43,137 nt of DNA from Klenkia soli (GTDB taxonomy: Bacteria; Actinomycetota; Actinomycetes; Mycobacteriales; Geodermatophilaceae), in contig NZ_FNIR01000020.1 of the NCBI RefSeq assembly GCF_900103975.1, forward strand, positions 22,597 to 65,733, in the 5' to 3' direction. The notes beneath the pieces were generated by a model. That model was given only the letters and a program-made list of their open reading frames with translations, was not told the DNA's origin and ran no database searches. Position numbers and translations under genes: made by a program. The stretch's first letter is position 1. Each line of letters opens with the position of its first letter. Shown here piece after piece: positions 18,625 through 26,910 of the stretch.

Positions 18625-20949
18625 GTGTCGCAGGTCCCTGACGCCGCCGGGTCCGGCGCTGCCGACGTGCCGGCCGAGGCCGCCGCCCTGGTCTCCGGGG
18701 TGCCGGCCGACCGCGGCACCGACCACCGCACCGACCACCAGGCCGAGCACCAGGCCGACGCCGTCGGTGCCGCCTCCGCCGTCGTGTCGGGCACCGACCC
18801 GGCGGGCGCGCGGTCCGCGCTGCCCGGCGTGCTGGCCGACGTCCCGGTGGCCATCCTGGTCATCGACCGCACCGCGGGCACGGTGGTCTTCGCCAACACC
18901 GCCGCCGTCGACCTCGCCGGCAGCGTCCGGCTCCCGGTGCCCATCGACGAGTGGGGCGCCTCCGCCGGGCTCACCGACCTCTCCGGTGCCCCGCTGGCCA
19001 GCTCCACCAACCCGCTGTCCCAGGTCGCCGACGGCGCCCCGGTCTCGGGTGAGGCGGTCCGGCTGGCGCCCAGCGGCGCCGACGACGTGGGGCAGCCCCT
19101 CTGGGTCACCGGTTTCCCGCTGTCGCAGGACCCCGCGATCGACCAGCTGGCGCTGATCGTCTTCCTGCAGATCGACGCCGACCGCGGCGACCCCGAGAGC
19201 CGGCTGCAGGCGCTGCGCGACCGGGCCGTGCTGGCCACCGACATCTGCTTCACCATCACCGACCCCCGCCGCGAGGACCACCCGCTGGTCTGGGTCAACC
19301 CCTCGTTCACCCGGGTCACCGGCTACAGCGCCGAGGACTCCGTGGGGCGCAACTGCCGCTTCCTGCAGGGCCCGGCCACCGACCGGGCCACCGTGGCGCT
19401 CATCCGCTCGGCGCTCGCGGACCGCCGGCCGATCACCGAGACGCTGCTGAACTACCGCAAGGACGGCACCGCGTTCTGGAACCAGCTGTCGATCAGCCCG
19501 GTGTTCGACGGCGCCGGCGAGCTGGTCAGCTTCGTCGGCGTGCAGAGCGACGTCACCGAGCGGGTGCGGGCCGAGGGCGAGCGGGCGGCCGCCTTCGCCG
19601 CCGAGCAGGTCGCCCGCCGCGAGGCCGAGCTGGCCCAGGCGGTCGCCGAGCAGGCCCAGGCCGACGCCGAGCGCGCCCGCGAGGAGGCCGAGCTGGCCCA
19701 GAGCCGGCTGGCGCTCATGGCCGAGGCCACCAGCTCGCTCACGGCCACGCTGGACATGACCGAGCTGCTGGACCGCCTGGCCGCGCTGTGCGTCCCCCGG
19801 CTGGCCGACTGGATCTTCGTGACCGTGGTCGACGCGCACGGCGAGGTCGTGCGCACCGCTGCCCGGCACCGCGGCGGGCACGCCGAGGAGCTCGGCACGG
19901 TGAGCTCGCAGCACGCGATGCACCTGACCCCGGCGTCCCCGAGCCGGCGGGCCATGGAGACCCGGCAGCCGGTGCTGCTGCAGGGCCTGACCGACGCCCA
20001 GCTCGACGAGGTGTTCGCCCACCCCGCGGCCCGCGGCGCCTACGACCGGCTCGGCGGCCGGGAGGTCCTCGCGGTGCCGTTGATCGCCCGCCGCCGGGTG
20101 CTGGGCTCGATGGCCCTGGTCGCCATCGGCGCGGACAACGGGTTCGACGAGGACGACGTCGACCTGGTGCAGGACCTCGCGCGCCGCGCCGGCCTGGCGC
20201 TGGACAACGTGCGGCTCTACCAGGCCGAGCACCAGGTGGCCGAGACGCTGCAGCGCTCGCTGCTGCCGCAGCTGCCCGACATCCCCGGCGTCACCGCGGC
20301 CGCCCACTACGTGAGCGCCTCGACCGCCGCCGACGTCGGCGGCGACTTCTACGACCTGCTGCAGCTGCCCGACGGCGCGATCGGCGTGGCCATCGGCGAC
20401 GTCGTGGGCCACGACGTGGCGGCGGCCGCCGCGATGGGCCACCTGCGCGGGCTGCTGCGGGCCTGCATGTGGGACCCGACCGACCCCGACCCCGGCGCCG
20501 TGCTCGGCCGGGTGGACCGCCTGGTCCAGGGCCTGCACGTCGCGTCGATGGCCACCATGGCCTACGTGCGGGCCGTGCCCCCCGAGGGCGAGGGGCGCCC
20601 CTGGCAGCTGGTCGTGGCCAACGCCGGCCACCCGCCGCTGCTGCTGCGCCTCCCCGACGGCCAGGTGCAGGTGCTCACCGAGCCCACCGGGCTGCTGGTG
20701 GGGGTCGACGGCGACACCCGCCGCACGAGCGTGCACCTGGAGGTACCGGCCGGCACCACGCTGGTCGGCTACACCGACGGCCTGATCGAGCACCCCGGCG
20801 CCGACCTCGACGAGGGCATCGCCGCGCTGGTCCAGCGGCTGCGCGACGCCCCGGTCGACGCACCCCCCGCCGACCTGTGCACCCACGCGGTCGACACCGA
20901 CCTGGACCGCCGGGACGACGTCGCCCTCATCACCGTCCGCTTCGGCTGA
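18625..20949 (+). CDS. PAS-LOV-GAF-PP2C protein phosphatase, predicted blue-light sensor
   Basis: A soluble 774-residue signalling protein. After a disordered 60-residue start come a PAS-like domain (about 65-185) and a LOV domain (about 200-315). A coiled coil rich in Ala and Glu (about 316-365), a GAF domain (about 370-530) and a SpoIIE/RsbU-type PP2C domain (about 540-774) follow. The LOV core GRNCRFLQG holds the photo-adduct Cys244. The other flavin contacts are present: Asn243, Arg245, Gln248, Asn276 (LLNYRKDG), Asn286 (FWNQL) and Gln307 (GVQSDVT). The phosphatase metal ligands are present as Asp574 (VGGDFYD), Asp592 (IGDVVGHD), Asp718 (YTDGLIE) and Asp764/765. It should dephosphorylate an anti-sigma antagonist (STAS protein) under light or redox control. 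No partner gene is adjacent. Confidence 0.92.
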   Translation: MSQVPDAAGSGAADVPAEAAALVSGVPADRGTDHRTDHQAEHQADAVGAASAVVSGTDPAGARSALPGVLADVPVAILVIDRTAGTVVFANTAAVDLAGSVRLPVPIDEWGASAGLTDLSGAPLASSTNPLSQVADGAPVSGEAVRLAPSGADDVGQPLWVTGFPLSQDPAIDQLALIVFLQIDADRGDPESRLQALRDRAVLATDICFTITDPRREDHPLVWVNPSFTRVTGYSAEDSVGRNCRFLQGPATDRATVALIRSALADRRPITETLLNYRKDGTAFWNQLSISPVFDGAGELVSFVGVQSDVTERVRAEGERAAAFAAEQVARREAELAQAVAEQAQADAERAREEAELAQSRLALMAEATSSLTATLDMTELLDRLAALCVPRLADWIFVTVVDAHGEVVRTAARHRGGHAEELGTVSSQHAMHLTPASPSRRAMETRQPVLLQGLTDAQLDEVFAHPAARGAYDRLGGREVLAVPLIARRRVLGSMALVAIGADNGFDEDDVDLVQDLARRAGLALDNVRLYQAEHQVAETLQRSLLPQLPDIPGVTAAAHYVSASTAADVGGDFYDLLQLPDGAIGVAIGDVVGHDVAAAAAMGHLRGLLRACMWDPTDPDPGAVLGRVDRLVQGLHVASMATMAYVRAVPPEGEGRPWQLVVANAGHPPLLLRLPDGQVQVLTEPTGLLVGVDGDTRRTSVHLEVPAGTTLVGYTDGLIEHPGADLDEGIAALVQRLRDAPVDAPPADLCTHAVDTDLDRRDDVALITVRFG

Positions 20950-20960
20950 CCGAGCCGGCG

Positions 20961-21476
20961 TCAGGCGCCAGCGGGCGGGACGACCGCCGACTGCAGGCCG
21001 TAGGCGCCGCGGTGGAAGACCAGCGGGGTCTTCTCCGCCGTCGCGCCCAGGTCGAGCACCCGGCCGACGACGATCGTGTGGTCGCCGCCGTCGTGCTCGG
21101 CGTACAGCTCGCAGTCGATCCAGGCCACCACGCCCTCGAGCACCGGCGACCCGTGCGCGGACGGCGACCAGGAGACCCCGGCGTACTTGTCGGTGCCCGA
21201 GCGGGCGAACTGCGAGGAGAGCCCGTCCTGGTCGTCGGCCAGCACGTTCACGCAGAACCGGCCGATCTCGCGCAGCCGCGGCCAGGTGGTCGAGGTGCGG
21301 GCGGGGGCGAAGGCGACCAGCGGCGGCTCGAGCGACAACGAGCTGAACGACTGGCAGGTGAACCCGATCGGTCCGTCCTGCCCCTGGGCGGTCACCACCG
21401 TGATGCCCGAGGCGAAGTGGCCCAGCACGTCCCGCATGACGCGGGGGTCGACGATCTCCTGCGGCTGCTCGCTCAT
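20961..21476 (-). CDS. Flavin reductase domain protein
   Basis: A 171-residue protein of the HpaC/HsaB-like flavin reductase family, which supplies reduced FMN or FAD to a partner monooxygenase. Characteristic segments are VLGHFASGITVVTA near residue 17, GFTCQSFSSLSLEPPLVAFA near 38 and FCVNVLADDQ near 74, with HTIVVGRVLDL near 132 and FHRGAYG near 155. The start is ATG 21476, overlapping the stop of the lyase gene (ATGA), so it is coupled to it. No monooxygenase is in the window, so its partner is unknown; a steroid or aromatic pathway is possible but unsupported. Confidence 0.87.
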   Translation of the reverse strand: MSEQPQEIVDPRVMRDVLGHFASGITVVTAQGQDGPIGFTCQSFSSLSLEPPLVAFAPARTSTTWPRLREIGRFCVNVLADDQDGLSSQFARSGTDKYAGVSWSPSAHGSPVLEGVVAWIDCELYAEHDGGDHTIVVGRVLDLGATAEKTPLVFHRGAYGLQSAVVPPAGA

Positions 21477-22411
21477 GCCGGCTGGAACGCCCCGCGCGGC
21501 GCGTTCTTCCCACCTGCCCGGTACAACGACGAGGGCAGCGGCCGCCCGACGGACCGCTCCGTCACCGCAGCGGCGGCCAGGACGGCGTCCAGGTCGATGC
21601 CGGTGGCCACCCCGGAGTCGGTGAGCCAGTAGACGAGCTCCTCGGTGGCGATGTTGCCGCTGGCGCCGGGGGCGAACGGGCAGCCGCCCAGGCCGCCGAC
21701 CGAGGAGTCGAGCTGGGTGACCCCGGCCTGGACCGCGGCCAGCGCGTTGGCCTGGCCGGTGCCGCGGGTGTCGTGGAAGTGCGCGCCCAGCGGGACACCG
21801 GGGGAGACCCGGCGCACCTCGTCGAGCAACCGGACCACCCGCAGCGGGGTCGTCGTCCCGATGGTGTCGCCCAGGCAGAGGGCGTCGGCGCCGGCGGTGA
21901 CCGCGGCCCGGGTGACGTCGACCGTGCGGTCGACCGCGGTGCGGCCGTCGAAGGGGCAGTCCCACGCCGTCGCCACGATCACCTCCAGCGATCCGCCGGC
22001 GCCGTGGGCGAGCGCCGCGATGTCGGCCACCGCGGCGACCGCCTCGGACGTCGACCGGCCGGCGTTGGCCCGGGAGTGCGAGTCGGCCGCGCTGACCACG
22101 TACTCGAGGTCGGCGATGCCGGCGTCGACCGCGCGCTGCGCCCCGCGCAGGTTCGCGACCAGCGCCGAGAACCGCACCCCGGTGAACCGGTGCAGCTCCG
22201 CGGCCACCTGGTCGGCGTCGGCCAGGGCCGGCACCGCCTTCGGCGAGACGAACGAGGTGACCTCGATGCGCTGCACCCCGGTGGCGACCAGGGCCTCGAG
22301 CATCGCCAGCTTGCCCGCCAGCGGCACCGGCTCCTCGAGCTGCAGGCCGTCGCGCATGCCCACTTCGCGGACGTCGACGGCGGGGGGCAGGACCAGGTCG
22401 AAGTCGTTCAC
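21473..22411 (-). CDS. Hydroxymethylglutaryl-CoA lyase family protein
   Basis: A 312-residue TIM-barrel enzyme of the HMGL-like family. The catalytic motif REVGMRDGLQLE provides Arg20 and Asp21. The metal-binding histidines lie in GAHFHDTRG (His211, His213). The flexible catalytic loop GLGGCPFAPGASGN holds Cys244. These match HMG-CoA lyases of leucine breakdown, which split HMG-CoA into acetyl-CoA and acetoacetate. GLQLE replaces the usual GLQNE, so a related acyl-CoA substrate is possible. The start GTG 22411 overlaps the upstream stop by 4 bases; the longer open frame upstream is a shadow. No acyl-CoA carboxylase genes accompany it. Confidence 0.87.
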   Translation of the reverse strand: MNDFDLVLPPAVDVREVGMRDGLQLEEPVPLAGKLAMLEALVATGVQRIEVTSFVSPKAVPALADADQVAAELHRFTGVRFSALVANLRGAQRAVDAGIADLEYVVSAADSHSRANAGRSTSEAVAAVADIAALAHGAGGSLEVIVATAWDCPFDGRTAVDRTVDVTRAAVTAGADALCLGDTIGTTTPLRVVRLLDEVRRVSPGVPLGAHFHDTRGTGQANALAAVQAGVTQLDSSVGGLGGCPFAPGASGNIATEELVYWLTDSGVATGIDLDAVLAAAAVTERSVGRPLPSSLYRAGGKNAPRGAFQPA

Positions 22412-22848
22412 GCCCCGATCATGCCCCCGCCGTCTCGGTCGCGGGGAGCGGCGGTGATGTTGAACATCCAGGGGGTGCCGAACCGGTCGACCATGGCGCC
22501 GTACTCGTCGCCCCACATCTGCACGGCCAGCGGCATCTGCACCTCGGCGCCCTCGGCGAGCGCCGCCCACCAGCCGCGCAGCTTCTCGGTGTCGGTGCCG
22601 CTGATGCACACCGTCGTCCCCGCGGCCTTCTCGAAGCCCATGCCCGGGCCGGTGTCCGAGCCCATGAGCAGGATGCCGTCGGGGGTGTCGAGCTGGCTGT
22701 GCATGATCCGGTCGGCGTCGGGGCCGTCCATGCCGAACTCGGCGAAGGTGTTGACCGTCAGCTCGCCGCCGAGCACGCGCTGGTAGGTCTCCATGGCCTC
22801 GCGGGCGGTGCCGTCGAAGCTCAGGTAGGGGCACAGGTTCGCAGTCAT
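22408..22848 (-). CDS. PhnB-like VOC-superfamily protein
   Basis: A 146-residue glyoxalase/bleomycin-resistance fold protein of the PhnB-like group. It begins with CPYLSFDGTAREAMETYQRVLGG and carries GMGFEKAAGTTVCISG, WWAALAEGAEVQMPL and WGDEYGAMVDRFGTPWMFN. This family (3-demethylubiquinone methyltransferase-like in many databases) mostly lacks a proven function. The start is placed at ATG 22848, because the conserved PYLSFDG follows it. An ATG at 22881, which overlaps the upstream stop (ATGA) and adds 11 residues, is also possible. Confidence 0.82.
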   Translation of the reverse strand: MTANLCPYLSFDGTAREAMETYQRVLGGELTVNTFAEFGMDGPDADRIMHSQLDTPDGILLMGSDTGPGMGFEKAAGTTVCISGTDTEKLRGWWAALAEGAEVQMPLAVQMWGDEYGAMVDRFGTPWMFNITAAPRDRDGGGMIGA

Positions 22849-22877
22849 GCCGTGAGGACGTCGACCGGGCGCAGAAC

Positions 22878-23624
22878 TCATCGGCCGCCGAGGAACGAGC
22901 CCAGCGCGCCGCCGAGACCGCCCTCGCCGGACTGCTGACCCGACCCCTGCCCGCTGATCGCGCTGACCGGCGGCTCCTCGGAGGCCTGGACGACGACGAA
23001 CCCCTGACCCGAGAACGAGAGGGTGAACCGCTCGCCGGTGGTGCGCCCGATGAGGGTGCCCAGGCCGAAGGAGTCGTTGGACTGCAGCCCGGTCTGCAGG
23101 GACGACGACCACGCGACGGCCGCCTGCGGGTCGGCGAACGTGGGCTGGTTGACCGCCAGCACGACCGGCTGGCCCTTCGTGGTGATCGCGATCCGGCCCA
23201 CCCCGGTGAAGACGCAGTTGAACAGCCCGGCGTTGCTGCCCATGCCGGCGCCGGAGACGCGGCGGATGTCGTAGGACAGCGTGGGGTCGAAGGCCAGCAC
23301 GTTGGCGCCGTTGATGGTCAGCCCGTCGGAGCCGTCGAGGTCGATGATGTGGACGTCCTGCGCGGCGTCGGCCAGGAACAGGTCGCCCTGCCCGCGCACC
23401 TTCATCAGCGGTACGCCCTCGCCGGTGAGCTTCTGCTTGAGGAACCCGCCGATGCCGCCGGAGCCCATGGCGTCGAAGGTCAGGTTGCCCTGGTAGGCCA
23501 CCATCGAGCCGGCCCGGGCGAACACCTCGCCGTTCAGCCCGACCCGGCACATCTTGCCGCCCTGCTTCTGGATCCCGGCCGCCTGGCTCTCGGCGAACTC
23601 GGGGGCGAACAACTCGCTGCGCAT
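22878..23624 (-). CDS. AIM24 family protein
   Basis: A 248-residue protein of the AIM24 (formerly DUF124) family, a beta-rich fold found in bacteria and mitochondria with no settled biochemical role. Visible landmarks are GSMVAYQGNLTFDAMGSGGIGGFLKQKLTGE (residues about 40-70), FLADAAQDVHIIDLDG, and FNCVFTGVGRIAITTKGQPV. A glycine- and serine-rich tail (SGQGSGQQSGEGGLGGALGS) replaces a folded end. The start is ATG 23624, with GGAGGAG seven bases upstream. It is the first gene of a tight four-gene minus-strand cluster ending in the flavin reductase. Confidence 0.85.
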   Translation of the reverse strand: MRSELFAPEFAESQAAGIQKQGGKMCRVGLNGEVFARAGSMVAYQGNLTFDAMGSGGIGGFLKQKLTGEGVPLMKVRGQGDLFLADAAQDVHIIDLDGSDGLTINGANVLAFDPTLSYDIRRVSGAGMGSNAGLFNCVFTGVGRIAITTKGQPVVLAVNQPTFADPQAAVAWSSSLQTGLQSNDSFGLGTLIGRTTGERFTLSFSGQGFVVVQASEEPPVSAISGQGSGQQSGEGGLGGALGSFLGGR

Positions 23625-23688
23625 CCTCGGTCTCCTCCGTGGTGGTCCCCGTGGCACGGCCATCCTGCCGGGGCCCCGGCCCGGTGGC

Positions 23689-23694
23689 TACGGT
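23689..23694 (+). promoter_or_regulatory. -10 box for the epimerase gene, leaderless
   Basis: TACGGT lies exactly 6 bases before the ATG at 23701, the same box and spacing as before the dioxygenase gene at 1643. There is no Shine-Dalgarno sequence. Confidence 0.45.
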
Positions 23695-23700
23695 CGGGCG

Positions 23701-24912
23701 ATGACCTCCCCGGAGACCCCCGAGCTGGACCGGCTGCTGACCACCGCCGCGGCCGCCGCCGACCCGGCCGGCGGGTTCGGCTGGCTGGACGAGCACGGGC
23801 AGCGGACGCCGGGGAAGGTCCCCGAGACCTGGGTCGTCGCCCGGATGACCCACGTCTTCGGCCTGGCCGCCGCGTGGGGCCGACCGGGCGCCGCCGAGCT
23901 GGCCGAGCACGGCCGGCAGGCCCTGGTCGGCATGCTGCGGGACGACGAGCACGGCGGGTGGTGGTCCGACGCCCACCGGACCGGGCCCAAGCAGGCCTAC
24001 GTGCACGCCTTCGTCGTCCTCGCCGGCGCCACCCTCACCCGGGTCGGCCTGCCCGGGGGTCCCGAGCTGCTGGCCGATGCGCTGCAGGTCTGGGACGAGC
24101 ACTTCTGGGACGACGACGCCGGGGCCGCCGTCGAGGAGTGGGACGCCGCGTGGACCACGTGCTCGGACTACCGCGGCGCCAACGCCAACATGCACGGCGT
24201 CGAGGCCCAGCTGGCCGCCGCCGACGCCCTGGCCTCGCGGGGGGACGACGCCCGCGCCGCGCAGCTGCGGGACCGCAGCCGGCGCATCACCGAGCGGCTG
24301 GTCGGCGAGGCCCGCGACCGCGACTGGCGGCTCCCCGAGCACTACGACCCCGCCTGGACGGCGCTGCCGGAGTTCAACCGGGATGCTCCGGCCGACCCGT
24401 TCCGGCCCTACGGGGTGACCGTCGGGCACCAGTTCGAGTGGGCGCGGTTGATCGCCCACCTGGGCACCGTCGTCGACCTCGAGCCGTGGCTGCTCGACGC
24501 CTCGACGCAGCTGTACCGGGTGGCCGTGCAGCGCGGCGGGGCACCCGACGGCCAGCCCGGGTTCGTCTACACCCTGGACTGGGCCGACCGCCCCGTCGTC
24601 ACCGCCCGCATGCACTGGGTCATGGCCGAGGCGCTGGCCGCGGCCGCCGTGCTGGGTGCGGTCACCGGCGAGGCCGGGTACCGCGCCGACCACGAGCACT
24701 GGTCGAACCTGGTCGAGCTGCTGGTGCTGGACACCCGCACGGGCAACTGGCACCACGAGCTCACGCCCGAGGGCCAGGTCGGGCACACCACCTGGACCGG
24801 CCAGCCCGACGCCTACCACGTCGCGCAGGCCCTGCTGCTGCCCCGGCTGCCGGTCACCAGCTCCGTCGCCGAGTCCGTCGTGCGGGCAGCGGGCGTCAAC
24901 CCAGCGCGGTGA
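23701..24912 (+). CDS. N-acylglucosamine 2-epimerase (AGE) family sugar isomerase
   Basis: A 403-residue (alpha/alpha)6-barrel protein. Conserved AGE/YihS features are TWVVARMTHVFGLA near residue 43 (Arg48), GANANMHGVEAQLAAADAL near 159 (His165), VGHQFEWARLI near 241 (His243, Glu246), RMHWVMAEAL near 303 and NWHHELTPEG near 349. These histidines correspond by motif to the acid/base residues of YihS-type aldose-ketose isomerases. Candidate reactions are mannose-fructose, sulfoquinovose or N-acylglucosamine isomerisation; the sequence does not decide. The start is ATG 23701 after a -10 box at leaderless spacing; the frame is open upstream but unlike the family. Its 3' end overlaps the convergent beta-lactamase gene by 17 bases. 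Confidence 0.87.
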   Translation: MTSPETPELDRLLTTAAAAADPAGGFGWLDEHGQRTPGKVPETWVVARMTHVFGLAAAWGRPGAAELAEHGRQALVGMLRDDEHGGWWSDAHRTGPKQAYVHAFVVLAGATLTRVGLPGGPELLADALQVWDEHFWDDDAGAAVEEWDAAWTTCSDYRGANANMHGVEAQLAAADALASRGDDARAAQLRDRSRRITERLVGEARDRDWRLPEHYDPAWTALPEFNRDAPADPFRPYGVTVGHQFEWARLIAHLGTVVDLEPWLLDASTQLYRVAVQRGGAPDGQPGFVYTLDWADRPVVTARMHWVMAEALAAAAVLGAVTGEAGYRADHEHWSNLVELLVLDTRTGNWHHELTPEGQVGHTTWTGQPDAYHVAQALLLPRLPVTSSVAESVVRAAGVNPAR

Positions 24913-25828
24913 GCACGGCCGCAGCGGTGCGGGCGACGACCGCGTCCTCGTAGGCGGCCGTCGGGTCGAGCTCCTCGGTGAGCACGGTGACCAGGACCGG
25001 GTCGCGCCCGGGTGGGGTGACCACCGCGATGTCGTTGCGGATGCCGCCGGCGCCCCCGGACTTGTCGGCGACGACCCAGCCCGCGGGCGCACCGGCCCGC
25101 ACCAGCGTGTCGCCGGTGGCGTTGCCGCTCATCCAGGACAGCAGCGTGGACCGGTCCGCGTCGGTCAGTGCGCCCGGTGCCAGCAGGGCGCGCAGCCCGT
25201 CGGTGAAGGCCGCGGGGGTGGTGGTGTCGGCGGTGCTCGTGGCCGGGTCGACGTCGTTCAGCGCCGGCTCCTCGTGCACCACGTCGGTGGTGGTGTCGCC
25301 GAGGTCGGCGAGGGCGGCGTCCAGCCCGGCCGGTCCACCGAGGAGGTCGAGGACCAGGTTCAGCGCCAGGTTGTCGCTCTGCCGCACCGCCGCCTCGGCC
25401 AGCTCCGCCGCGGTCAGCCCGGTCGCGACGGCCGCGCCCGTCACCGGGGCGTAGCCGGCCGCGTCGACGTCGGTCTGGCTCCAGGTGACGAGCCGCGCAC
25501 GGTCGGCGGAGGGCACCTCGCGCAGGAAGACGCCCGCGGCGAAGGCCTTCAGGGTCGAGGCGTAGCCGAACCGCTCGTCGGCGCGGTGCTCGACCCGGGT
25601 GCCGGTGCCGGTGTCCACGGCGGACACCCCGATGCGCACGTCGTACTCCTGCTCGAGGGCGGCGAGCTCGGCCGACACGTCCACCGTGGCCGCCGTCGTG
25701 GAGGACGGGGCCGTCGCCGAGGACGACGACGACGTGCCCTCGGCCGGGGTCGAGGAGGTGCACCCGGCCAGGACCAGCGCACCCAGGACGGCGACCGCGA
25801 CCCGCAGCCGCAGCCGCACCGGCGTCAC
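24896..25828 (-). CDS. bla: Class A beta-lactamase, lipoprotein
   Basis: A 310-residue protein with a signal sequence and lipobox LVLAGC (lipidated Cys23), then a Ser/Thr-rich linker (about 24-50) and a serine beta-lactamase domain. All class A motifs are present: Ser91-T-L-Lys94 (YASTLKA), Ser151-D-N153 (QSDNLAL), the omega-loop Glu187-P-A-L-Asn191 and Lys256-S-G258 (VADKSGG). The omega-loop glutamate distinguishes it from penicillin-binding proteins. It should hydrolyse penicillins outside the membrane. The start GTG 25828 overlaps the stop of the M20 peptidase by 4 bases; GTG three codons later is possible. No BlaR/BlaI regulator is adjacent, so it looks chromosomal and constitutive, not mobile. 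Confidence 0.9.
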   Translation of the reverse strand: MTPVRLRLRVAVAVLGALVLAGCTSSTPAEGTSSSSSATAPSSTTAATVDVSAELAALEQEYDVRIGVSAVDTGTGTRVEHRADERFGYASTLKAFAAGVFLREVPSADRARLVTWSQTDVDAAGYAPVTGAAVATGLTAAELAEAAVRQSDNLALNLVLDLLGGPAGLDAALADLGDTTTDVVHEEPALNDVDPATSTADTTTPAAFTDGLRALLAPGALTDADRSTLLSWMSGNATGDTLVRAGAPAGWVVADKSGGAGGIRNDIAVVTPPGRDPVLVTVLTEELDPTAAYEDAVVARTAAAVLTALG

Positions 25829-26904
25829 CGGCCCCACCGGTCGACCACCTCGCCGAACACCTGCACGGCGTGGGTGAGCTCGGCGACCTCCACGTACTCG
25901 TCGCGGGCGTGCATCACCGCGGGGGTGCCCGGGCCCCACACCACGATCGGGGCGCCGTCGGCCAGCGGCCCGAGCACCGAGCCGTCGGTGAAGTAGGTGG
26001 CCGGCTCGGGCCGGACCACGGCGGGCAGGCCGCGCACCCACGGGTCGTCGCCCGGCGTCAGCAGCGGCGGCAGGTCCACCCGGACCTCGACCTCGGCGAC
26101 CTCCGGCTGCGCGCGCCACCAGGCCTGCAGAGCGGCGCCGTCGCGCACGGTGCGCATGTCGACGACGACCTCGGCGGTGTCGGGGACGACGTTGGGCACG
26201 GTGCCGCCGCTGATCACCCCCGGGTTCCAGGTCTCGGCGCCCAGGAACTCCTCGTGCGCCAACGGCAGCTCCACCCCGGCCCGGGCCAGCACGGCGACCA
26301 GGTCCAGCACCGCGTTGTGCCCGAGGTGCGGGGTGCTGCCGTGCGCCGCCCGCCCCGCGGCCCGGACGGCGAGCCACAGCGCACCCCGGTGCCCGAGCAC
26401 CACCTCGTTGCCGGTGGCCTCCGGGACCACGACCGCCCCCGTGCGCGTGCCCGCCAGCGCCCGCGCCGCGACCTGGGCGCCGGTCGAGCCGATCTCCTCG
26501 TCGCTGGTCAGCAGCAACCCGACCGGGGTGTCCGGGTCGGCGGCGGCGAGCGCGGCGACGGCGGCCACGAGCCCGGCCTTCATGTCCGAGCCGCCGCGGC
26601 CCCAGACCCGGCCGTCCTCGTGGTCGGCGCCGAACGGGTCGCGCTGCCAGGCCCGGGCGTCGGCGGCCGGGACGGTGTCGACGTGGCACGCGAATACCAG
26701 CCGGGGCCGCTCCGGGTCGGTGGGCGTGGTGAGGAGGCACCAGGGCTGGTCGGCGTCCTCGCCGGCCCGGCGCTGCAGGTGCGGCGCCTGCCCGGTGAGC
26801 ACCTCGGTGACCACGCCCATCACGTCCCGCTGGGGGCGGGGGTCGCCCGAGACGGTGGGACGGCGGACCAGCTCGCGCACGAGCTCGACGGGATCGAGGG
26901 CCAT
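25825..26904 (-). CDS. M20 family metallopeptidase / deacylase (ArgE-DapE-CPG2 type)
   Basis: A 359-residue zinc hydrolase. Metal and catalytic motifs are FACHVDTVPA near residue 71, GRGGSDMKAGL near 101, the general base pair in SDEEIGSTGA near 133 and GHRGALWLAV near 168, where the lid domain starts. A C-terminal HARDEYVEV supplies the last metal-binding histidine. Members cleave acyl or peptide bonds of acetylornithine, succinyl-diaminopimelate or dipeptides. The true DapE (dapE) is possible, but no lysine or arginine genes are near. The start is ATG 26904; a GTG immediately upstream at 26907 is equally readable. It is coupled to the beta-lactamase behind it. Confidence 0.85.
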   Translation of the reverse strand: MALDPVELVRELVRRPTVSGDPRPQRDVMGVVTEVLTGQAPHLQRRAGEDADQPWCLLTTPTDPERPRLVFACHVDTVPAADARAWQRDPFGADHEDGRVWGRGGSDMKAGLVAAVAALAAADPDTPVGLLLTSDEEIGSTGAQVAARALAGTRTGAVVVPEATGNEVVLGHRGALWLAVRAAGRAAHGSTPHLGHNAVLDLVAVLARAGVELPLAHEEFLGAETWNPGVISGGTVPNVVPDTAEVVVDMRTVRDGAALQAWWRAQPEVAEVEVRVDLPPLLTPGDDPWVRGLPAVVRPEPATYFTDGSVLGPLADGAPIVVWGPGTPAVMHARDEYVEVAELTHAVQVFGEVVDRWGR

Positions 26905-26910
26905 CACCCC

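Noticed and set aside
24896-25828. The beta-lactamase as part of a resistance island
   Set aside because: Its base composition and overlap with a housekeeping-type peptidase gene match the surroundings, and no mobile element is within 15 kb.
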